Source: Pseudomonadota bacterium
GTDB lineage: Bacteria > Pseudomonadota > Alphaproteobacteria > Caulobacterales > Caulobacteraceae
Length of the DNA stretch: 64,000 bases
NCBI GenBank assembly: GCA_020161365.1
Contig: JAIUNU010000011.1
Location: 1 to 64,000 of the forward strand
Reading direction: 5' to 3'
Shown: positions 16,387 through 25,484 of the stretch, in pieces
How the letters are laid out: each line of letters begins with the position of its first letter
Numbering within the stretch: the first letter of the stretch is position 1
Notes under the pieces: model-generated
Told to the model about the DNA's origin: nothing
The model's input: the letters and a program-made list of their open reading frames with translations, nothing else
Databases searched by the model: none
Position numbers and translations under genes: made by a program

Positions 16387-17567
16387 AGCCGCACTTTCGG
16401 ATCTTCGACCGGGAACGGCGCATCGTCCCACCCCGCCATCGCCTTGCGGGTCTGAGCGCGATCCACCGCAATCGTCAGCTTCTCGCGGAAGATATCGGCG
16501 TCGATGGTGAAAGGCTGGTTGGCGCGCGGTTCGATCGAATAGAGCCGGGCCTCGCCGTCTGACGGTAGGATGTAGCCGACGTCGTGACGGCGGAAGTTGC
16601 CGATTCGCGACTGCACCTCGACCAGCCAGTTCAGCGAAACGACCTGACAGCCCGGCGGCGACAGAAGCGCGTTGTGAAGACCCGAGCCGAACTCACCGGC
16701 CACCAGCCGCGCCTTGGAGAACAGGCGAGCCTGCTGCGCCCAACCCAGCGTCTCGGGCCGCAGCACCGTCAGTCCGGCCTCCCGCGCGATCTCTTCGATC
16801 TCGGCCTCATTGGCCAACTCGCGGAAGGACTGAGCGGTGCGCACACCCCCACGGCTGACAAAGATCATGTCGTCATCGCCGCCCTTGGGCCAGGCGAGCG
16901 CTTCCCGCTCCAGGTTCCAACGCAGAAAGTCGTGGAAGACGTAATTGCGGTTCAGCATATGCGGTAGCAGCGCCGCGCCGATCTCGACCGCCTCGTCGCG
17001 AGGATCGTAGGTGACGATCTCCTGGTCGGGCAGGACCATCCGGACGATCCGCGACACATAGCCCGGCGCGGTCCGCGGAAGGATAAGCGGCGCGACGATG
17101 CCGGCCGCATTCAGGGCGCGGATCACGAACAGCTTCGGATACATCTCGGTCAGCCAGTGACCCCAGACGAAGTTGAAGTGGGTGATCACGAACGCTCGGT
17201 CGAGGCGGTGAGTGACGGGCGCGTCAAAATCCCAGGCTTGGCGAGCGATGTCGTGGCGGTACCAGTGCTGGATGTAGAAGGGGTAGGCGCCCTCGGCATA
17301 GACGAGCTGGTCGTCCAGCTTCAGGTGAGCGCCCGTGCCGCCCACCACGGCGCGCCGGACCACCAGCAGGTCGACGGGCGGCGCACAAAGGTCGCCTTCG
17401 ATATGCGGGCCATTCACCAGATCGCCTGGGCAAGGCCACAGCATGGGACGCGGCGGCACCAGCGTCCCGCGCTCGATCAGCAGCGCACGCGCCACGCGGT
17501 CGGGGCCATGCAGGGCGCCCGATAGCGGCGCGAACTCCGTGTTGGACAGGTCGAGGAAGGAGGCCAC
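16383..17567 (-). CDS. GT61-like glycosyltransferase (DUF563)
   Basis: A 394-residue protein of the DUF563/GT61 type. Landmarks are FNFVWGHWLTEMYPKLFVI in the middle, DMIFVSRGGVRTAQSFRELAN, and the C-terminal donor-site-like ARLVAGEFGSGLHNALLSPPG. It probably adds a sugar to a surface polysaccharide. The start is GTG 17567 with AAGGA upstream, 10 nt after the preceding glycosyltransferase gene. It is the last gene of a five-gene run beginning with the ABC permease. Substrate and linkage cannot be read from the sequence. Confidence 0.78.
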   Translation of the reverse strand: MASFLDLSNTEFAPLSGALHGPDRVARALLIERGTLVPPRPMLWPCPGDLVNGPHIEGDLCAPPVDLLVVRRAVVGGTGAHLKLDDQLVYAEGAYPFYIQHWYRHDIARQAWDFDAPVTHRLDRAFVITHFNFVWGHWLTEMYPKLFVIRALNAAGIVAPLILPRTAPGYVSRIVRMVLPDQEIVTYDPRDEAVEIGAALLPHMLNRNYVFHDFLRWNLEREALAWPKGGDDDMIFVSRGGVRTAQSFRELANEAEIEEIAREAGLTVLRPETLGWAQQARLFSKARLVAGEFGSGLHNALLSPPGCQVVSLNWLVEVQSRIGNFRRHDVGYILPSDGEARLYSIEPRANQPFTIDADIFREKLTIAVDRAQTRKAMAGWDDAPFPVEDPKVRL

Positions 17568-17577
17568 GGCGCGGTCC

Positions 17578-18633
17578 TTAGGCCCGCTTCACCAGGAAGG
17601 CCAGCAACGCCACGGCGTCGGCCCGCCAGGTGAAGGCGCTGGCGGGGCGAAGGGCGGGGTCGAGAGGCGCTTCCAGCATCGCGCGCTCGCCCTCGGCGTC
17701 GAAACCTCGCCACGTCAGCCCCACGCGCGCCGCCAGGTCTCGCACCCAGACGCTCGTAGAGCCCGGCGGCCGGATTTCGACCACCTCGGCGCCCGGCGAA
17801 CAGAACAGAAGGTTGGCCAGCGCCGTTCCGGTGGGCGCAACGACGAGGTCCGCCTCGGCGAACAGCCGGATCAGCTCGGCGGCCGAGGACGTCTCGGGAC
17901 GGACGATCGTGTAACCCAGCGCCGCCAGTTCGATCTCGACTCCCGCCTCGTCGACCATGACGGCGTCGAACGAGTCCGACCGGCTGACATAGAGCTTCAG
18001 GCCCCTGCGGCTCGGAGAGCCCAGTGCCGCCAGCACACAAGCGCGAACTTCGGTCAGCATTGGGTTCCCGACGACGGAGCCGGGCGCAGGCGCAAGCACC
18101 GCCTCGTCCAGTTCGATCCATGACGCGTCGAGCGTCTGCAGCGTGGTTATTTCCGCCAGGGTCAGTAACTCGGCTTGCCAGAGCGTCAGGGACGGCAGGA
18201 TCGGGGGATGCTCGGCCAGCACGCCAGCGGCTTTTGCGGTGAGGAGCGCCGGCAAGGCCTCAAGCAGAAAGCCGGCGTAGTTGCGCCATCCTCCCCATCC
18301 GGCGATCACCGCGCCCTTGGCCAGGCGCGGCGACGCGTCCGGCAAGATCAGGCGGCTCTGGCCCTGATGCGCGCGCACGCCTGGCAGCGCCGCGAGATCC
18401 GGACTGACCCGCAACGCCTCGCTCGCGGCGCCGCCGAGGACGTGGCCCTGACGATCCACGACCACGCCGAACGCAGGGGCGCACCAGACGTTTCGAACCG
18501 TGGAATAGCCGTCCGAAGGGGCCGAGCCATCCAGGATCAGCGGCAGCGATAACGGCTCCGGCGTTCTGGGCGTCGGCGCCAGGGCCTTCAGCTTGCGACC
18601 GACCCGGCGGGCGAGGCGGGCCAGTCGGCTCAC
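17578..18633 (-). CDS. Second GT61-like glycosyltransferase
   Basis: A 351-residue protein that shares the DUF563/GT61 layout with its downstream neighbour. It has GWGGWRNYAGFLLEALPALL, LKLYVSRSDSFDA, and ADLVVAPTGTALANLLFCSPGAEVVEI. The basic N-terminus has no clear signal peptide, so it probably acts on the cytoplasmic face. GTG 18633 overlaps the stop of the WbsX-RgpF gene by 4 nt. The tandem pair suggests successive sugar additions on the same polymer. Confidence 0.75.
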   Translation of the reverse strand: MSRLARLARRVGRKLKALAPTPRTPEPLSLPLILDGSAPSDGYSTVRNVWCAPAFGVVVDRQGHVLGGAASEALRVSPDLAALPGVRAHQGQSRLILPDASPRLAKGAVIAGWGGWRNYAGFLLEALPALLTAKAAGVLAEHPPILPSLTLWQAELLTLAEITTLQTLDASWIELDEAVLAPAPGSVVGNPMLTEVRACVLAALGSPSRRGLKLYVSRSDSFDAVMVDEAGVEIELAALGYTIVRPETSSAAELIRLFAEADLVVAPTGTALANLLFCSPGAEVVEIRPPGSTSVWVRDLAARVGLTWRGFDAEGERAMLEAPLDPALRPASAFTWRADAVALLAFLVKRA

Positions 18634-21083
18634 AGCTCGAAGCTCGCGCGATAGCCGGCGCGCTCGACGATGGCCGCCGTCAGGCGCTCGATCGCGTGGG
18701 CGGTGGTCCCGTCGACGCGGCCGAGCTCCGGCCCGAAAGCGATCTGCTCGTCGGACAGGTCAGTCAGCGGCGCGAAGGCCTCGGTCCGTCCCCAGAACAT
18801 CGAACCGGCGGCGAACGGTGTCTCTGGACGCGGCTTCAGGCCCATGCGCGCCGACAGCCGGTCGACCTCGGCATGGTTGTTGTCCATCACATCGGGATCG
18901 CCGATGCGCATGCGGGCGCTGGCGGCGGCCAGCAGGCCCAGCTTCGGATCCTGGGCGAAGGCCCGCAAGGCCAGGGCGGCCGCCTCCCCGCCCAACAGGC
19001 CGTCGACCAGCTTGGCCCGCCACTGGTCGCCCTTGGCCTGATGCGGCGAGCGCTTGGAGTGCAGCTTGCAGAACACCGAATAGCCCAGCGCCCGGGCCCG
19101 GCGCAGCGTCTCGACGAACGGCCGGATGTCGCGCCCGCGGTTCTCGGCGATGGCCAGATGCGCCGTCGGGAACGCGGCGCGCGCGCGGGAAAGATCCACC
19201 TCGCTCCAGGTTTCCGGCACGGTGATCATCAGGTCGAGGACCTCGGACGTCGCGACCAGATGCTGGGCGAACCAATCGATCAGCTCGGGATAGAAGAGAT
19301 GCAGCAAGGTCACAGCGTCTGCGCGCTTGGCGAACTGGCCCTGCGCCTCGACGATGATCGGATGGGCGTTGGTCAGGCGCGGAAGCCAGGCGCTGAGCGC
19401 CGTGCGGGTGGCGTGCAGATAGCCGTGGCCGAACCACCGGTCGGGCTCGAGATAGGCGCCCTCCCCCCACTCGTTCCAGGCGTTGACGAACACCAGCGCC
19501 TCGCCCTTGGGATGCTGGGCCTCGGCGTGCTTCAGCGCGCCCGAGAGCCAGCCGAAATAGCTTTCGGGGTCGGCATTGTGGAAGGCCACCCCGGCCCACG
19601 GCTTGCGAGCCTGGTTGTCCCAGCCGGGCATGACGCCGGGCACGAAGGCGGCCGGGACCTGCTCCAACTCATCCAGCTTGTGGCGGGCGACGGCGGGATA
19701 GTCATAGACCTTGCCGGTGAAGCCCGCGTGCAGCGGCGTCACCCGGTTGGTGATCTCGCCCTCCACGATCGCATGCGGCGGGAAGTCGACGATGCCGTCG
19801 AAGCCGTGGCCGGCGTAGTCCTGGAAGCCGAAGGCGGTGGTGCACAGCAGATGCAGCTCGCCCAGGCCCACGGCCCGCGCCTGCTCGCGCCAGCGGTCGG
19901 TCGTGGCCTTGGCGTCGGGCAGGATCTCGGGGCGGTACAGCACCAGCAGCGGCTTGCCGCCGACTCGCAGATAGCGCGGGTCGCGCATGTAGCGGGCGAG
20001 GTCCTCGAAGACCGCGCGATCGTCCTCGGGCGAGTGGTCCTGGCCCATCAGAATGTCGCTCTCGTCGCCGTCCCAGCGGCGGGTCCAGTTCTCGTTGGCC
20101 CAGCAGAGGGCGAACGGCAGGTCCAGGGCCGGATCGTTCAGGAACAGGTCGAGCGGCCGTTCCAGGAGGCGCTTTCCGGCGAACCAGTAGTAATGGAAGC
20201 AGAAGGCGTGGACGCCCGCGCCCTTGGCCAGGTCCACCTGCTGGGCCAGCACCTCGCGCTGGCGCAGGTCGTAGAAGCCCAGGTCCGCCGGCAAGCGTGG
20301 CTGGTAGTGACCCAGGAACTGCGGCTGGGCCTTGGAGACGTTTGTCCACTCGGTGAAGCCCTTGCCCCACCACAAGTCATTCTCCGGGAACGGATGAAAC
20401 TGCGGCAGGTAGAAGGCTACGACCTTGGGCGCGTTGTCCGGCAAGGTGATCGGGGCAGCGATCGGGGCGGCGTAGTGCGGGCTGCGCAGGTTGCGCGAGA
20501 CCTGGATCGCGTGGGCGTAGGTCGCGCCCACGGCGCCGCCATCCGCCGCCGGGCGCGCGATGCGTCGCTTGGCCAGCAGCGCCCGGCCCCGACGCCAGGC
20601 CGCGCCGGCGGGACCGCGCAACGGACCTAGCATCGGCTTCAGCATCTGGATCGCCGCGCCGCGCAGGCCGCGCGGATCCTTGCCCAGGTCGCCGATGCGG
20701 GTGACCTTGAAGGCTTCCACCGTGAAGGCGCAGGCGCTCTCGGAGGGGTCCAGCCGCACGCCGTTCAGCTGAAAGCTGCGGGCCGGCAGCGAGGCGAACC
20801 AGCCGTCCGGGCCGGCCTTCAGGCGGGCGTAGGAATCCTCGGAAAAGCCGTCGCCCCAATCCGCATAGAGCGCGGGACCGACCAGCTTGCCCTCGACCGC
20901 CTCAAGCTTGACATCGATCCGCACGGCCTTAGCCGCCCGCAGCGCCCTGCGCTCCTCGCGGGTGGGCGTCCACAGCATCTGCGGGTCACCGTCGCGGGCC
21001 GCCAGGATCGTGCGCCCGGCCGAGTCGACGCCGGTGACCGAGACGTCGCGGCCGGTCTTCAGGCCGGGCGGCAGGCGGCTCAT
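18630..21083 (-). CDS. WbsX-like / RgpF-like fusion glycosyltransferase
   Basis: An 817-residue multidomain protein. Residues 1-215 are not recognised. Residues about 218-565 match the WbsX (GH99-like) family: VVAFYLPQFHPFPEND, GFTEWTNVSKAQPQF, LCWANENWTRRWDG and FVNAWNEWGEGAYLEP. From about 585 to the end it matches rhamnan-synthesis protein F: LLHLFYPELIDWF, ENRGRDIRPFVETL, KLHSKRSPHQ and GSMFWGRTEAF. Both families serve O-antigen or rhamnan assembly. ATG 21083 overlaps the ABC ATPase stop as ATGA. An upstream in-frame extension would run 210 nt into the ABC gene and is rejected. Predicted to build or trim the polymer exported by the adjacent transporter. Confidence 0.85.
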   Translation of the reverse strand: MSRLPPGLKTGRDVSVTGVDSAGRTILAARDGDPQMLWTPTREERRALRAAKAVRIDVKLEAVEGKLVGPALYADWGDGFSEDSYARLKAGPDGWFASLPARSFQLNGVRLDPSESACAFTVEAFKVTRIGDLGKDPRGLRGAAIQMLKPMLGPLRGPAGAAWRRGRALLAKRRIARPAADGGAVGATYAHAIQVSRNLRSPHYAAPIAAPITLPDNAPKVVAFYLPQFHPFPENDLWWGKGFTEWTNVSKAQPQFLGHYQPRLPADLGFYDLRQREVLAQQVDLAKGAGVHAFCFHYYWFAGKRLLERPLDLFLNDPALDLPFALCWANENWTRRWDGDESDILMGQDHSPEDDRAVFEDLARYMRDPRYLRVGGKPLLVLYRPEILPDAKATTDRWREQARAVGLGELHLLCTTAFGFQDYAGHGFDGIVDFPPHAIVEGEITNRVTPLHAGFTGKVYDYPAVARHKLDELEQVPAAFVPGVMPGWDNQARKPWAGVAFHNADPESYFGWLSGALKHAEAQHPKGEALVFVNAWNEWGEGAYLEPDRWFGHGYLHATRTALSAWLPRLTNAHPIIVEAQGQFAKRADAVTLLHLFYPELIDWFAQHLVATSEVLDLMITVPETWSEVDLSRARAAFPTAHLAIAENRGRDIRPFVETLRRARALGYSVFCKLHSKRSPHQAKGDQWRAKLVDGLLGGEAAALALRAFAQDPKLGLLAAASARMRIGDPDVMDNNHAEVDRLSARMGLKPRPETPFAAGSMFWGRTEAFAPLTDLSDEQIAFGPELGRVDGTTAHAIERLTAAIVERAGYRASFEL

Positions 21084-21832
21084 GCGGCCTGGGTTTCCCG
21101 GTAAGCCAGCCACGCCTCGGTCGAGCCGAGGAAGGCGATCTTGCCGCCCTGCAATTCGCAGACGCGGTTGCAGACGCGCTGGACCAGGTCGTGGTCGTGG
21201 GTGGCCATCACCATGATCTTGGCGTCCTCGACCATGCGGTGCATCCGCTGGGCGGCCTTCTGCACGAAGGCGGCGTCGCCGGCGCTGAGCCATTCGTCCA
21301 ACACCAGGATGTCGGCCTCGAACTCGGTGGCCACCGTGAACATCAGCCGCGCCAGCATGCCGGCCGAATAGGTCCGCACCGGCAAGTGCAGAAAGTCGCC
21401 CAGACCTGAGAACTCGGCGATAGCGTCGACGCGGCTGTCGATCACTTTGCGCGAAAGCCGGCGCATGAGGCCCAGCTTGTGGATATTGCGAAGGCCCGTG
21501 GCCTCCATGTCGAGACCGGCGTTGATGGCGATCATCGAGGTGACGTCACCGTCGATGGACAGCTCGCCCCGCGTCGGCGAATAGATGCCGGCGATGACCT
21601 TCAGCAGCGTCGTCTTGCCCGAGCCGTTGTGGCCCACCAAGGCGATGCGGTCGCCCTCGACGATCTCCAGATTGATGTCGTGCAGCGCCTTGACCGCCGC
21701 GACATCGCCCGCCGCCTTGTACATCCTCCCGCCCACCGCGAGGTTGAACACGGCGCTGCGGAGCGACTGCGAGCGCAGGCTGTAGACGAAGTAGTCGAGA
21801 TCGACGTTGGTCAGCTTGATCTGGTGCGTCAT
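21080..21832 (-). CDS. Polysaccharide ABC exporter ATPase (Wzt/RfbB type)
   Basis: A 250-residue ABC ATPase with Walker A GHNGSGKTTLLK, signature YSAGMLARLMF, Walker B ADILVLDEWLSAGD and switch His in ATHDHD. The signature LSAGD and short length match O-antigen/polysaccharide exporters; there is no C-terminal carbohydrate-binding extension as in long Wzt proteins. It partners with the permease just upstream (9-nt gap) and powers export of an undecaprenyl-linked glycan across the inner membrane. The downstream glycosyltransferases are probably in the same operon. Confidence 0.9.
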   Translation of the reverse strand: MTHQIKLTNVDLDYFVYSLRSQSLRSAVFNLAVGGRMYKAAGDVAAVKALHDINLEIVEGDRIALVGHNGSGKTTLLKVIAGIYSPTRGELSIDGDVTSMIAINAGLDMEATGLRNIHKLGLMRRLSRKVIDSRVDAIAEFSGLGDFLHLPVRTYSAGMLARLMFTVATEFEADILVLDEWLSAGDAAFVQKAAQRMHRMVEDAKIMVMATHDHDLVQRVCNRVCELQGGKIAFLGSTEAWLAYRETQAA

Positions 21833-21841
21833 CGTCGCCTC

Positions 21842-22633
21842 CTACAGCCAGAAGACCACGCGCTTGCGGAACATCGCCAGCAGGCTGATGGCGACGACGG
21901 CAAGCACGCCCAAGGTCCCCAGAGTCCACCACCAGTGCAAGGCGGCCGGCGCATGGCCAGTCAGCGGCGCGCGCAGGAGTTCGACCTGGTGCGTGAAGGG
22001 GTTCAGCTCGACGATCCAGCGGTGTTTCTTGCTGACGTTCTCGGTCATCCAGAAAACCGGCGTCACGTAGAACAGGAGCTGGACGACATAGCTCATCATG
22101 TAGGCCACGTCGCGGAAGCGGGTGGACGGGATGGCGATGATGAAGCCCTGGAAGCAGACGATCAGCATGATCAGGACCAGCGCCGGGATCAGGGTCCAGT
22201 GTGGAACCGAAAACCGCTGCAGCACCAGCATCGTCGCCCAGAAGGCGATCGCCTGGAACAGGAAGTTGGTCGCCGACTTCTGGGCGTGCAGGAAGACATA
22301 AAAGCTCAGCGGCAAGCGCTGGCTCTGCATCAGGCCCGCGTTCATCAGAAAGATCGCCTGAGCCTCGGCGATGGTGGTGCCCACCAAGGACCAGGCCAGA
22401 AGGCCAGCCACCACCTGCGGATAGCTCTTCATCATATCCACGCCCATCAGGGCGCTGACGACGAAGGCCAGGGCGAAGGCGATGACCAGCAGGTTGCAGG
22501 CCATCCAGAACGGCCCCAGCACCGAGCGCTGGAAGCGCGACGCCGTCTGGTCCAGGCCCAGCCGCCACCACAGGGGCGCGAGACGGATTCCGTCTCCCAC
22601 ATCCTTCAAGGCGGCCATCAGGGGACTCGGCAT
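21842..22633 (-). CDS. Polysaccharide ABC exporter permease (Wzm type)
   Basis: A 263-residue integral membrane protein of the ABC-2 type, with about six hydrophobic helices, for example LLVIAFALAFVVSALMGV and LGTLGVLAVVAISLLAMF. The N-terminal region (LGPFWMACNLLVIAFAL) and the C-terminal ELNPFTHQVELLRAPL are typical of O-antigen/teichoic-acid exporters. ATG 22633 follows AAGGAAGG by 6 nt; the in-frame TTG at 22639 is too close to that site. It is the first gene of the five-gene glycan operon. The region 22634-22798 holds its promoter. Confidence 0.9.
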   Translation of the reverse strand: MPSPLMAALKDVGDGIRLAPLWWRLGLDQTASRFQRSVLGPFWMACNLLVIAFALAFVVSALMGVDMMKSYPQVVAGLLAWSLVGTTIAEAQAIFLMNAGLMQSQRLPLSFYVFLHAQKSATNFLFQAIAFWATMLVLQRFSVPHWTLIPALVLIMLIVCFQGFIIAIPSTRFRDVAYMMSYVVQLLFYVTPVFWMTENVSKKHRWIVELNPFTHQVELLRAPLTGHAPAALHWWWTLGTLGVLAVVAISLLAMFRKRVVFWL

Positions 22634-22798
22634 TCGCAACCTTCCTTAGCGCCTCGCGGCGGTCGGCAAGGCGCTTGCTTATAGAGGCGAAAGCGTCCGG
22701 ACAATGGCTTGAGCGGCTGTCGAGCGACGCGGCGTGACGCTTCTCACTGTGTGTTGCGTAAAAACTTTAGTTACAGAGCCTTGGCGCGAGATCAGTTC

Positions 22799-24010
22799 CT
22801 AGCCCAACCGCTCCAACGCCGCCCGGCCGGCTGCAGCGCCGGTCGCGAAGCAGGCCTGCAGCAGATAGCCGCCGGTAGGCGCTTCCCAATCCAGCATCTC
22901 GCCAGCCAGCAGCACGTCGGGCCGCGCCCTCAGTGTCAAGCCGTCCAGGCTTTCGAAGCGGACGCCGCCGGCCGAGGAGATGGCCCGGTCCAGCGCTTGG
23001 ACCCCGGTCAGACAGATCGGGGCCGCCTTCATTGCGGCGGCCAGGGCGCCGGGCTCCACGGGAAGATCGAGGCCATGCGCCTCACGCAGCAGATTGACTT
23101 CGACGGGCGAAAGCTTGACCGCCTTGCGCAGGAAGTTGGCCAGGGTCTGGCCGCCGCGCGGCGCGTGCAAGCGGCGCTCCAGGGTCTCGACGGGCAGGTC
23201 GGGGCGCAGGTCGATGGTCAGGGTCGCCCCGCCAGCCAGGGCCGCGTCTCGCGCGGCGCCGCCCAGGGCGTAGATCGCGCCGCCCTCAAGGCCGTAGCGG
23301 GCGATGACCGCATCGCCGCGCGTGCGCGCCTCGCCCAGGCGCAAGGCGACGTTCTTCAGCGGCTCGCCCGCGAAACGATCGCGGAACACTTCGCTCCAGG
23401 CGACGTCGAAGCCGCAGTTGGCGGGCCGGAAGGGCGCGATTTCCGAACCGCCCACCCGCAGCAGCGGCGCCCAGGCGGCGTCTGAGCCGAGCTTGGGCCA
23501 ACTGGCGCCGCCCAGCGCCAGGATGGTCAGCCGCGCGCGGATCGCGTGACGGCCGTCGGGGTCCTCGATCAACAAGGCGCCCATGGCGTCCCAGCCCTTC
23601 CAGGCGGCGCGCGGCCGCAGGGTAACACCTAGACCTTCCAGACGCGCCAGCCAGGCCCGCAGCAAGGGCGAGGCCTTCATCGCCTTGGGAAACACCCGGC
23701 CGCTGGCCCCGACGAAGGTTTCCTGGTCCAGCCCTTCGGCCCAGGCGACGAGGTCCTGAGGCGTGAAGGCGTCCAGCATCGGGCGCAGCGTCGCGGACCG
23801 CTCGCCGTAGCGTTCGGCGAAGCGCTCGAAGTCTTCGCTGTGGGTCAGGTTCAGGCCGCCCCGGCCGGCCATCAGGAACTTGCGCCCGAAGGTCGGCATC
23901 TTCTCGAACACGGTCACGGACCGGCCGGCCTTGGCGATCGTCTCGGCCGCCATCAGTCCTGCGGGCCCGCCGCCGATCACGGCGATGTCGAGGATGCGCT
24001 CGTCGGTCAC
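22799..24010 (-). CDS. HI0933-like NAD(P)/FAD flavoprotein (TIGR03862 type)
   Basis: A flavoprotein of about 403 residues. The FAD-binding Rossmann motif is AVIGGGPAGLMAAETIAKAG, followed by FGRKFLMAGRGGLNLTHSE, the hallmark of the HI0933/BaiN family, and the C-terminal VLLAGEMLDWEAPTGGYLLQ, where the last FAD contact lies. The reaction is unknown. The start is uncertain: GTG 24010 sits 1 nt after the vapC stop and would be translationally coupled, while ATG 24046 or GTG 24049 would overlap vapC by about 35 nt. It runs in the same direction as vapBC. Confidence 0.82.
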   Translation of the reverse strand: MTDERILDIAVIGGGPAGLMAAETIAKAGRSVTVFEKMPTFGRKFLMAGRGGLNLTHSEDFERFAERYGERSATLRPMLDAFTPQDLVAWAEGLDQETFVGASGRVFPKAMKASPLLRAWLARLEGLGVTLRPRAAWKGWDAMGALLIEDPDGRHAIRARLTILALGGASWPKLGSDAAWAPLLRVGGSEIAPFRPANCGFDVAWSEVFRDRFAGEPLKNVALRLGEARTRGDAVIARYGLEGGAIYALGGAARDAALAGGATLTIDLRPDLPVETLERRLHAPRGGQTLANFLRKAVKLSPVEVNLLREAHGLDLPVEPGALAAAMKAAPICLTGVQALDRAISSAGGVRFESLDGLTLRARPDVLLAGEMLDWEAPTGGYLLQACFATGAAAGRAALERLG

Positions 24011-24011
24011 G

Positions 24012-24407
24012 TCAGGCGGCCATGACGTCGGTTTGGGAAAAGTCATCACCCTTGTAGAGGAGCGGCGTATTGCGAAGCGTGGCGCAGGCGTAAGCGAAAC
24101 AATCGCCCATATTCAACCTCGCGGGATGCACGCCCTTGCCGAAACGCGCGTGCGCCTCAAGGGCTGCGGTTTGTTCGGCGGGTCCGATCAGGAGCACCTG
24201 CGCCTCGGCATAGAGCTGGAGAGCACGAAGTTCCTGTGCGACGGCGTGGATGTTCCTGTTCGTTTGGCGCGCGACGGCGCGAACAGTTTCCCAGTTCGCG
24301 ATCGCCGAGGTGGTGACTTCGACCGCATCAGCGATTTTCTCTCTGAAAGCTTCGGCCTCGGGCTCTTCGAGAAGCATGGCCGTCCAGGCCGACGCGTCAA
24401 CGAACAT
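24012..24407 (-). CDS. vapC: VapC-type PIN-domain toxin
   Basis: A 131-residue PIN ribonuclease. The acidic active site is readable: Asp4 in MFVDASAW, Glu in the NWETVRA helix, GDCFAYACA (Asp near 101) and GDDFSQTD near the end. PIN toxins cleave tRNA or rRNA when freed from antitoxin. ATG 24407 overlaps the last base of the vapB stop, the usual toxin-antitoxin layout. It lies between the rplA terminator and the flavoprotein gene. Confidence 0.88.
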   Translation of the reverse strand: MFVDASAWTAMLLEEPEAEAFREKIADAVEVTTSAIANWETVRAVARQTNRNIHAVAQELRALQLYAEAQVLLIGPAEQTAALEAHARFGKGVHPARLNMGDCFAYACATLRNTPLLYKGDDFSQTDVMAA

Positions 24408-24646
24408 CAGTCTTCGTACATGTCGTCGAAGAACGCCTTGTCGGCCGGCAGACCCGTTCGGGGCCAGCTGGCGACTTCCGCGCAGATGGCCCGCATCTTG
24501 GCGAGCTTCTCTTCCCGAGCCTTATCCCGCGCCTGCAAGGCTTCAGCGGCGGCCAGCTTCACCGCTTCGGTAATGCCAAGCTTCGTCTTTTCAGCCAACT
24601 CGCGCACAAGGGCGTCGGTCTCTGGGTCTCTGACGTGGAAAGCCAT
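24407..24646 (-). CDS. vapB: VapB-type antitoxin
   Basis: A 79-residue protein with an N-terminal strand and helix segment (MAFHVRDPETDALVREL) suited to dimeric DNA binding. A charged helix follows, then the C-terminal toxin-binding tail WPRTGLPADKAFFDDMYED, typical of the Rv0623/PSK VapB type. It would neutralise the adjacent PIN toxin and repress its own promoter in the 24647-24720 gap. Confidence 0.85.
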   Translation of the reverse strand: MAFHVRDPETDALVRELAEKTKLGITEAVKLAAAEALQARDKAREEKLAKMRAICAEVASWPRTGLPADKAFFDDMYED

Positions 24647-24720
24647 CCGTCATCTCCGTCTAGACGAAATATAACATTGGCTAGCTGGCCCCACAACAAC
24701 GCCCAGCCCCCAAACGCAGA

Positions 24721-24748
24721 ACGGGCGCTGGATTGCTCCAGCGCCCGT
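24721..24748 (-). terminator. Hairpin terminator after rplK-rplA
   Basis: A perfect 12-bp stem, ACGGGCGCTGGA / TCCAGCGCCCGT, with loop TTGC. It lies 43 bp after the rplA stop and before vapB, so it probably separates ribosomal transcription from the toxin-antitoxin genes. The T-run on the minus strand is weak (TCTGCGTTT), so termination may rest on the very stable stem. Confidence 0.75.
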
Positions 24749-24790
24749 GCCGCTACGCTTTACTGGTACGCTTACTAAAACCTAGGTGGC

Positions 24791-25480
24791 TCAAGCGCCG
24801 ATCGACGCGATGTCGACCTTGAAGCCCGGGCCCATCGTCGACGACAGGCCGACGCGCTTGATGAACACGCCCTTGGCGCCCGAGGGCTTGGAGCGGTTCA
24901 GGGCTTCGATCAGAGCCTTGACGTTGATGACCAGGGCTTCGTCGGTGAACGAGGCCTTGCCGATGCCGGCGTGAACGATACCGGCCTTTTCGACGCGGAA
25001 CTCGACGGCGCCGCCCTTCGCGTCCTTGACGGCCTGGGCGACGTTCGGGGTCACGGTGCCGACCTTCGGGTTCGGCATCAGGCCGCGCGGGCCCAGCACC
25101 TTACCGAGACGACCGACCAGGGCCATCATGTCCGGGGTCGCGATGACGCGATCGAAGTCCATGAAGCCGCCGGCGATCTTTTCGTACAGGTCGTCAGCGC
25201 CGACGTGCTCGGCGCCCGCCGCGGTGGCTTCGGCCGCCTTGGCGTCCTTGGCGAACACGGCGACGCGGACATCACGGCCGGTGCCCGAGGGCAGGTTCAC
25301 GACGCCACGGACTTGTTGGTCGGCGTGACGCGGGTCGACGCCCAGGTTGACCGAGATTTCGATCGACTCGTCGAACTTGGCCTTGGCGTTGGCCTTGACC
25401 AGGGCGATGGCGGCTTCGACCGAGTGGGTCGCGTCGCGGTCGCCGGTCCAGGCCTTGATGCGCTTGGGTTGCTTAGCCAT
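24791..25480 (-). CDS. rplA: 50S ribosomal protein L1
   Basis: A 229-residue L1 protein, full family length. Landmarks are [14 protein letters not shown], the [20 protein letters not shown] region, [18 protein letters not shown], which is the L1 signature, and [19 protein letters not shown]. It binds 23S rRNA at the L1 stalk and often represses its own operon. ATG 25480 is 4 nt after the L11 stop; the in-frame codons upstream would overlap rplK and are not needed. Confidence 0.97.
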   Translation of the reverse strand: MAKQPKRIKAWTGDRDATHSVEAAIALVKANAKAKFDESIEISVNLGVDPRHADQQVRGVVNLPSGTGRDVRVAVFAKDAKAAEATAAGAEHVGADDLYEKIAGGFMDFDRVIATPDMMALVGRLGKVLGPRGLMPNPKVGTVTPNVAQAVKDAKGGAVEFRVEKAGIVHAGIGKASFTDEALVINVKALIEALNRSKPSGAKGVFIKRVGLSSTMGPGFKVDIASIGA

Positions 25481-25484
25481 TGGA

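Noticed and set aside
18696..20630. Long plus-strand frame opposite the WbsX-RgpF gene
   Set aside because: The minus strand has clear family motifs throughout; the plus-strand frame is rich in Arg/Gly/Gln with no motifs, a GC-rich shadow.
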